Shown here in pieces: positions 14,913 to 18,880 of a stretch of DNA of 18,880 nt. Each line of letters opens with the position of its first letter. Positions within the stretch are counted from its first letter, which is position 1. Source of the stretch: an uncultured Collinsella sp. (GTDB lineage Bacteria; Actinomycetota; Coriobacteriia; Coriobacteriales; Coriobacteriaceae); contig CABQWP010000041.1 in the NCBI GenBank assembly GCA_902467875.1, forward strand, positions 1 to 18,880. The letters run 5' to 3'. Below the pieces are notes generated by a model. It was given only the letters and a program-made list of their open reading frames with translations, was not told the DNA's origin and ran no database searches. The translations under genes and the position numbers were made by a program.

Positions 14913-15515
14913 CTAGTGCACCAGTTTGCCAAATTGAATAGCGCGAACAATCAGCGTAACGCCAAACACCAGCAGCGCGGCGCCGCTAAAGATAACGAGC
15001 ATCTTGGCCGACCACAGCGGATAGATAAACACGAACATGCCGGCGATGATGGAAAGTGCGCCGCTCAGGATGGCGAGGGCACGGTTGGACGAAAGCTCGG
15101 ACTCCAGAATGGACATGACACCTTCGACAATCCAGCCAAAGCCGGCCACGATAACCACCATCGTGGTGAGCGTCGCGGTCGAGAAGGCCTGGTTGCGCAG
15201 GATTATGACGCCGCCCAAGATAATGAGTAGGTTGGAGATGATGCTCGTCACGCGCCAGCCGGTGGGCAGCAGTGGCTCGAAAACAGCGGTAAACAGCCTG
15301 ATCGCGGCCGTGATCACAAAGTAGAAGCCCAAGACGGTCGTTAGGAAGACGAGGGACTTGGCGGGCGCAAACAGCAGTGCGATGCCGGCGACGAGCGCCA
15401 AGACGCCCGTGATGGCGTAAATCCAGCGCACGGCCTTGACGGCCTTGCCTGCCATGCTTTTCTCGTCAAATCCAAACTGGCTCGATTTTTGGTCATCGTT
15501 CTTGAAGATGCCCAT
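14913..15515 (-). CDS. HdeD-like membrane protein (DUF308)
   Basis: This small integral membrane protein has 200 residues and about six hydrophobic helices in two similar three-helix halves (roughly 32-52, 54-75, 90-106 and 115-135, 145-163, 168-192). This is the pattern of HdeD/DUF308 proteins, linked to acid resistance in E. coli. The first ~28 residues are polar and cytoplasmic. AAAGGAG lies 6-12 bases before the ATG. It is divergent from the nitroreductase gene and joined directly to the DUF188 gene. The role in this organism is unknown. Confidence 0.88.
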   Translation of the reverse strand: MGIFKNDDQKSSQFGFDEKSMAGKAVKAVRWIYAITGVLALVAGIALLFAPAKSLVFLTTVLGFYFVITAAIRLFTAVFEPLLPTGWRVTSIISNLLIILGGVIILRNQAFSTATLTTMVVIVAGFGWIVEGVMSILESELSSNRALAILSGALSIIAGMFVFIYPLWSAKMLVIFSGAALLVFGVTLIVRAIQFGKLVH

Positions 15516-15703
15516 AATGTCTCCTTTCCGTGCGGCGTAAGCCTTGATTGTTACAACCAGTATCGCCTAAAGGCGCTGGCGTATGGGTCGGGGAGGGCGA
15601 AACGTAACCCAAAGGCCCCGAATTGTTTCCGTTGTTCCCCACGTCGCGATTTTCTATTCAACAGGTGTAGAACATTGCAGCCCTGTTCGTTATTGCCTAC
15701 GTT

Positions 15704-15722
15704 TTAGGTTAGATTTTCCTAA
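15704..15722. promoter_or_regulatory. DtxR/IdeR-box-like palindrome upstream of the nitroreductase gene
   Basis: TTAGGTTAGATTTTCCTAA matches the classical 19-base DtxR/IdeR consensus at 15 positions, including the whole left half and the outer five bases of the right half. It lies 28 bases before the start codon, where it could block transcription when metal-loaded regulator binds. Confidence 0.55.
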
Positions 15723-15750
15723 GAACAATTGCCCGAAATTGGGGGTCCCT

Positions 15751-16422
15751 ATGAACGAAGCAGTTCCCGCAGCGCCGGTAAGCGCTGAGTCGATGGCAAA
15801 GCAGGGTTGCGAAAAGCTCGGCTTGGACGCGTTTGATGCGTTGGTTCGCTGCGCCCGCACGTGCCGTCGCTTTGACGAGTCCATGCGCGTGCCGCGTGAG
15901 CTTTTGCTTGAGCTGGCGGAGCTGGCGCACCTGACTCCCTGTGGTGCCAATGCTCAGCGTCTGCGTTTTCATGTGGTAAGCGGTGCAGAGGACTGCGCGC
16001 GTGTATTTGACGAGCTTGCATGGGCCGGTGCGCTCAAGGATTGGCCGGGTCCCGATGAGGGCGAGCGCCCGACCGGCTACATCGCGATTCTTGCTGAGCG
16101 CGCCGTTCCGGGCAAGCCAGCCGCTCCCATTACCGAGGTCGACACGGGCATTGCCGCGCAGACGATGATGCTCGCCGCCCGCAGCGCCACGCCCGAGGTG
16201 GCAGCCTGCATGTTCAAGGCCTTTACGCCCCACGCGATCGATGCCATGGGGCTCGATAACGACAAGTATGAGCTCAAGCTGATCATGGCGTTTGGCGTTC
16301 CGGCCGAGACACAGGTGATCGATGCGATCGATTCCAACCCCGACGGCTCCATCAATTATTGGCGCGACGAGGCGCGGGTGCACCACGTACCCAAGCGTCC
16401 GCTTGCCGACGTGCTGCTGTAG
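15751..16422 (+). CDS. Nitroreductase-family flavoprotein (FMN-dependent oxidoreductase)
   Basis: Members reduce nitro compounds, quinones or flavins with NAD(P)H using FMN. The 223-residue protein shows the family's FMN-phosphate segment 'RTCRRFDES' (37-45), the 'TPCGANAQRLRFHVV' region (62-76) and 'DTGIAAQTMMLAA' (131-143), followed by a glycine-poor variant of the usual 'GLGT/GIGSCWI' stretch. The start at 15751 has GGGGGT upstream and agrees with the family; an upstream frame extension has no support. The gene is divergent from the HdeD-like gene, with the DtxR-box-like site in its upstream region. The electron acceptor is unknown. Confidence 0.85.
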   Translation: MNEAVPAAPVSAESMAKQGCEKLGLDAFDALVRCARTCRRFDESMRVPRELLLELAELAHLTPCGANAQRLRFHVVSGAEDCARVFDELAWAGALKDWPGPDEGERPTGYIAILAERAVPGKPAAPITEVDTGIAAQTMMLAARSATPEVAACMFKAFTPHAIDAMGLDNDKYELKLIMAFGVPAETQVIDAIDSNPDGSINYWRDEARVHHVPKRPLADVLL

Positions 16423-16457
16423 TTGTGCGTCGTTGCGGTGCAATCCGGCGGCAAAAT

Positions 16458-16488
16458 CACCACAAAGGCTCCTGTCCCCTTTGTGGTG
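16458..16488. repeat. Perfect 11-base-pair hairpin between nitroreductase and phosphatase genes
   Basis: CACCACAAAGG (16458-16468) pairs exactly with 16478-16488 across a 9-base loop. No T-run follows and a ribosome site starts within 10 bases, so it may be a dispersed intergenic repeat or an attenuator for the phosphatase genes rather than a plain terminator. Confidence 0.7.
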
Positions 16489-16505
16489 GTGCGAGGGGAG
16501 GGTGT

Positions 16506-17048
16506 GTGGCAGATCTGTATTTGGTGCGGCATGGGCAGACTGAGCTCAATGTGCAGAGCATTTTGCAGGGCTGGCACGATTCGCCGCTTACGGCGCGCGG
16601 GCGCGAGCAGGCGCTGACGGCGCGTACGGCGTTTGCGGCGCGTGGCGTGGCCTTTGATCATGTGTATTCCTCGCCGTTGGGCCGGGCGCGGCATACGGCC
16701 GAGCTTATCGTTGGCGAGGGCCGTTCCATTGAGCTGGTCGATGACCTGCGTGAGTGGCATTTTGGCTCGCTGGAGGGTACATCAAATCGCGATATGCCGC
16801 CGCAGCCCTGGGGCGATTATCCGGTGGCCTTTGGCGGCGAGTCGGAAGTGCAGCTTCAGTCGCGCATGGTCGCGGCGCTGTCCCGCATCATGGCCAGGCC
16901 GCAGCACGACTGCGTGCTGGCGGTTTCCCACGGCTCAGCCTGCCAGGAGTTTCTTGAGTATGTGACTGGCGAGGGGGAGCTACCCGACAACGGTGCCGTG
17001 CTTCATTTTGGCTATTGCGACGGGGCGTTTTCGCTCTTGGGTTGGTAA
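16506..17048 (+). CDS. Histidine phosphatase family protein (phosphoglycerate mutase-like), first of two
   Basis: This small cytosolic phosphatase of the 2H branch has 180 residues. The catalytic RHG motif is R8-H9-G10 in 'LYLVRHGQTELN'. R59-type phosphate pocket residues lie in 'YSSPLGRARHTAE', the acid/base Glu is E83 in 'LREWHFG', and the second catalytic His is H142 in 'VSHGS'. The GTG at 16506 was chosen because GGGGAG lies 5 bases upstream and the domain starts immediately; longer upstream frames read through the hairpin. The paralogue follows 17 bases on. Substrates in this family range from phosphoglycerate to small phosphometabolites. Confidence 0.88.
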   Translation: MADLYLVRHGQTELNVQSILQGWHDSPLTARGREQALTARTAFAARGVAFDHVYSSPLGRARHTAELIVGEGRSIELVDDLREWHFGSLEGTSNRDMPPQPWGDYPVAFGGESEVQLQSRMVAALSRIMARPQHDCVLAVSHGSACQEFLEYVTGEGELPDNGAVLHFGYCDGAFSLLGW

Positions 17049-17065
17049 CGAACGAAAGGACCCCT

Positions 17066-17701
17066 ATGAATAAAGATCTGTATCTGGTCCGTCATGGACA
17101 GACGATATTCAACCTTAAGCGTATCATTCAGGGGTGGAGTGACTCGCCGCTTACGCAGTTGGGTTGCGACCAGGCGGCGCGCGCCGGCATGTTTATACGT
17201 GCGCGTGGCATTGAGCCCGATCATGCCTACACCTCCACGCTTCATCGCACCGAGCAGACTATCGCCAACTTGTGGCCGGGCTTGGCGTACGAGCGCCTGG
17301 ACGGTCTGCGCGAGTGGTTCTTTGGCGACTTTGAGGCCGAGCGCGTGATGCTTATGCCCGAGCGCCCGTGGCGCGACTTCTATCGCCAGTTTGGCGGCGA
17401 GGGCCAGATGCAGGTGCGCGAGCGCATGGTGGCGACGTTGACCGAGCTTATGCAGCGTCCGGACCATACGTGCGTGCTCGCGGTAAGCCATGGCTCTGCC
17501 ATCAAGGAGTTCATGGACCACGTGAAGGGCGCGGCGGCCGACGAACGCGATCGTGTGCCGGGCAACTGCTCGGTGCTGCATTTCGTGTTTGACGACGAGG
17601 CCGGTACGTTTGAGCTGATTGAGATTTTTACGCAGGAGGATTACGCGCGCGAGCTGGGGCTTGAACCGCTTGTGGCTACTGCAGGTCCGCAGCGCGGATA
17701 A
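17066..17701 (+). CDS. Histidine phosphatase family protein (phosphoglycerate mutase-like), second of two
   Basis: It is a paralogue of the preceding gene (211 residues). R9-H10-G11 lies in 'LYLVRHGQTIFN', E83 in 'LREWFFGDFE', and H142 in 'AVSHGS'. The two proteins align closely through 'QGWxDSPLTxxG', 'LREWxFG', 'FGGExxxQxRxRMVAxL' and 'AVSHGSAxxEF'. This copy has a longer C-terminus ending 'ATAGPQRG'. GAAAGGA lies before the ATG. The pair is probably one operon created by tandem duplication, and this copy ends before the terminator at 17751-17783. Confidence 0.9.
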   Translation: MNKDLYLVRHGQTIFNLKRIIQGWSDSPLTQLGCDQAARAGMFIRARGIEPDHAYTSTLHRTEQTIANLWPGLAYERLDGLREWFFGDFEAERVMLMPERPWRDFYRQFGGEGQMQVRERMVATLTELMQRPDHTCVLAVSHGSAIKEFMDHVKGAAADERDRVPGNCSVLHFVFDDEAGTFELIEIFTQEDYARELGLEPLVATAGPQRG

Positions 17702-17750
17702 CGCGAGCGCGGCGGCACGGGTCGCCGGCATAACTTCTCGACGCAAAAGG

Positions 17751-17783
17751 GGCGGAGATGCATGTACCTGCTGCATCTCCGCC
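17751..17783. terminator. Bidirectional terminator between convergent genes
   Basis: GGCGGAGATGCA (17751-17762) and its exact complement (17772-17783) form a 12-base-pair stem with a 9-base loop. It is followed by TCCTGTTTG on the plus strand and CCCCTTTTG on the minus strand. It lies between the phosphatase and DUF1015 genes. Confidence 0.85.
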
Positions 17784-17830
17784 TCCTGTTTGTTGAGCTG
17801 CCGATTTTTGTGCTGGGCGGTCTGGTCTTG

Positions 17831-18505
17831 CTAGAACCGCGCGACCTGGTGCGTGAGCAAACCCGTCGGAACTCGCGGCGCGCCGCTGGCGACCTGCGCG
17901 GCGGGGAAGAGCACGGCAACGGTAAAGTTGAACGGCTCCTTGCCGGTGTACGTTCCGGCGGAACGGGCCTCATCGGCCAGCAGCTGCGACGCCCCGGTCA
18001 GCGCGGCAGCGTAGGCGGGGTCGTCGGCCAGTGCCGGCTCCGGTGCTTGGTCGAGCATAGCGCGGATGGCCCCGACGGCGTCCTCGCGCTTGACCTCCCA
18101 CGCGCGGTGCGTAATGCCCGCGGGGTCGGTGACGGCGTAGAGCGACGCGCCCTCTTTGGCGGCGCCCAGGATGATATCCATGACGGGCGAGGCCTCGTAG
18201 GCGAGCGACACGGGACGAGGCTGTACCTTGAGGTCGGCGATTGCGCGCGCAGCGGCGGGCGGTTCGGGGGGGGCGCCGCCCGCCAGCGCACCAACCGGGC
18301 AGATCGCCACAACGCCCGTCACGCGCCCCGGCTCCCCCGAGCATTCGTACACGTAATACGCTGCACCCGGGTCCTTGAGCATCAGGCCATCGGCAAGGGC
18401 TCCGTGCAGAGCATCGTTGCCGCTCAGGATGCTGCCCATTGCGGGCAGCGCTTCGAGCACGCGGTCCTGAGCCGGGCGGATGCAGGGAAACGGAAGTGCT
18501 TTCAT
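17831..18505 (-). CDS. DUF1015 family protein, shortened and lacking the GHHR motif
   Basis: The 224-residue protein follows the DUF1015 pattern: 'ALADGLMLKDPGAAYYVYE', 'GRVTGVVAICPV', 'RPVSLAYEASPVMDIIL' and 'LYAVTDPAGITHRAWEV'. It then reaches the place where the family has an ADGHHR-like motif; here it reads 'ALADDPAYAAALTGASQLL', so the Gly-His-His-Arg is gone. Family members usually exceed 400 residues. This one ends soon after 'FTVAVLFPAAQVASGAPRV'. It may be a divergent, non-catalytic form. AGGA lies 7-10 bases before the ATG. It is 39 bases downstream of the M20 peptidase gene, probably in one operon. Function is unknown even for the full-length family. Confidence 0.72.
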   Translation of the reverse strand: MKALPFPCIRPAQDRVLEALPAMGSILSGNDALHGALADGLMLKDPGAAYYVYECSGEPGRVTGVVAICPVGALAGGAPPEPPAAARAIADLKVQPRPVSLAYEASPVMDIILGAAKEGASLYAVTDPAGITHRAWEVKREDAVGAIRAMLDQAPEPALADDPAYAAALTGASQLLADEARSAGTYTGKEPFNFTVAVLFPAAQVASGAPRVPTGLLTHQVARF

Positions 18506-18544
18506 GGGCGGTCCTAACGCACGAGTCGGTTTGTTCGCGGCTTA

Positions 18545-18880
18545 TTATGCCCCAACTTGGCCGCTCGCGTCCCAGAGCACGTTATCGGCGAGCGCGATTA
18601 GCACCTGCTGACAACGAACGATATCGGCGTGGGGCACATATTCGTTGGGCTTGTGGGCGAGTGCGAGCGAGCCTGGGCCATAGCTCATGCAGCTACGGTT
18701 ACCCGTCTTGCCGGCAATGACGGCAGTGTCGGTGTAGCCGGTAAAGAAGCCGACGGTCGTGTCCGCGCCCGTCACGTCATCGGCGGCACGCTTGAGCGCT
18801 GCTAGAAGGGGAGAGTTCGGGTCGCGCTCGATGGCGGGGCGGTCGCCCGTCACGGTGTAGCTGCCATGGCCGTCGCCGCC
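18545..18880 (-). CDS. M20-family metallopeptidase, C-terminal fragment cut by the window end
   Basis: The open frame continues to the window edge, so the true start is outside; about 111 C-terminal residues are visible. 'GFFTGYTDTAVIAGKTGNRSCMSYGPGS' and 'ALAHKPNEYVPHADIV' are typical of the ArgE/DapE/CPG2 group (zinc-dependent deacylases of amino-acid precursors or dipeptides). The His in AHKPNEYV is the family's C-terminal zinc ligand. The final helix 'CQQVLIALADNVL' completes the domain. It appears to be first in a unit with the DUF1015 gene. Which member (acetylornithine deacetylase, succinyl-diaminopimelate desuccinylase or peptidase) cannot be told from this part. Confidence 0.85.
   Translation of the reverse strand, partial: GGDGHGSYTVTGDRPAIERDPNSPLLAALKRAADDVTGADTTVGFFTGYTDTAVIAGKTGNRSCMSYGPGSLALAHKPNEYVPHADIVRCQQVLIALADNVLWDASGQVGA

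Overview
The window is GC-rich, gene-dense bacterial chromosome. The products (high-GC codon use, a Coriobacteriia-type 'LSHTTA' protein, Uup-like ABC-F, HdeD-like and DUF1015 proteins, and recurring 'TGGGGAC...TCCTT' intergenic hairpins) point to Actinomycetota of the class Coriobacteriia, most likely Collinsella or a close relative. That placement is inference from recognition; no marker gene such as rRNA is present.

Layout. 1-3573 (+): pstS (5' end cut off by the window), pstC, pstA and pstB, overlapping or closely spaced, form the high-affinity phosphate importer and end at a strong terminator. 3737-6373 (+): an Uup-like ABC-F ATPase followed 6 bases later by a Cof-type HAD phosphatase. 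6581-6970 (+): a DtxR/MntR-family metalloregulator with two dyads in its upstream region. 7219-9919 (-): a zinc/cadmium resistance cluster read arsR/smtB-type repressor, free-standing HMA metallochaperone, P1B-type ATPase. Three near-identical 20-base dyads sit at its two promoters, one of them inside the spacer of a consensus promoter. 9955-12002: an AT-richer island holding one large gene (-) with a Vsr/DUF559-like nuclease fold, bracketed on each side by an inverted pair of the same 27-29-base repeat and closed by a hairpin terminator. 12068-13036 (-): a DEDDh 3'-5' exonuclease. 13208-14296 (+): a two-halved membrane permease with a large His-rich loop (putative heavy-metal or manganese exporter). 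14430-15515 (-): a DUF188 protein and an HdeD-like membrane protein, abutting TAG/ATG. 15751-17701 (+): a nitroreductase with a DtxR-box-like site upstream, then two tandem histidine phosphatases. 17831-18880 (-): a shortened DUF1015 protein and, upstream of it, the C-terminal part of an M20 metallopeptidase that runs off the window.

Theme. Apart from phosphate uptake and housekeeping enzymes, the middle of the window is rich in metal homeostasis: a DtxR-type sensor, a SmtB-type sensor with its ATPase and chaperone, a His-rich exporter, and a possible DtxR target. The most unusual structure is the repeat-bracketed nuclease-like gene at 10070-11918. It is the best candidate for something undescribed, either a MITE-like pair of elements around a Coriobacteriia-specific gene or a regulator with its own multiple operators.
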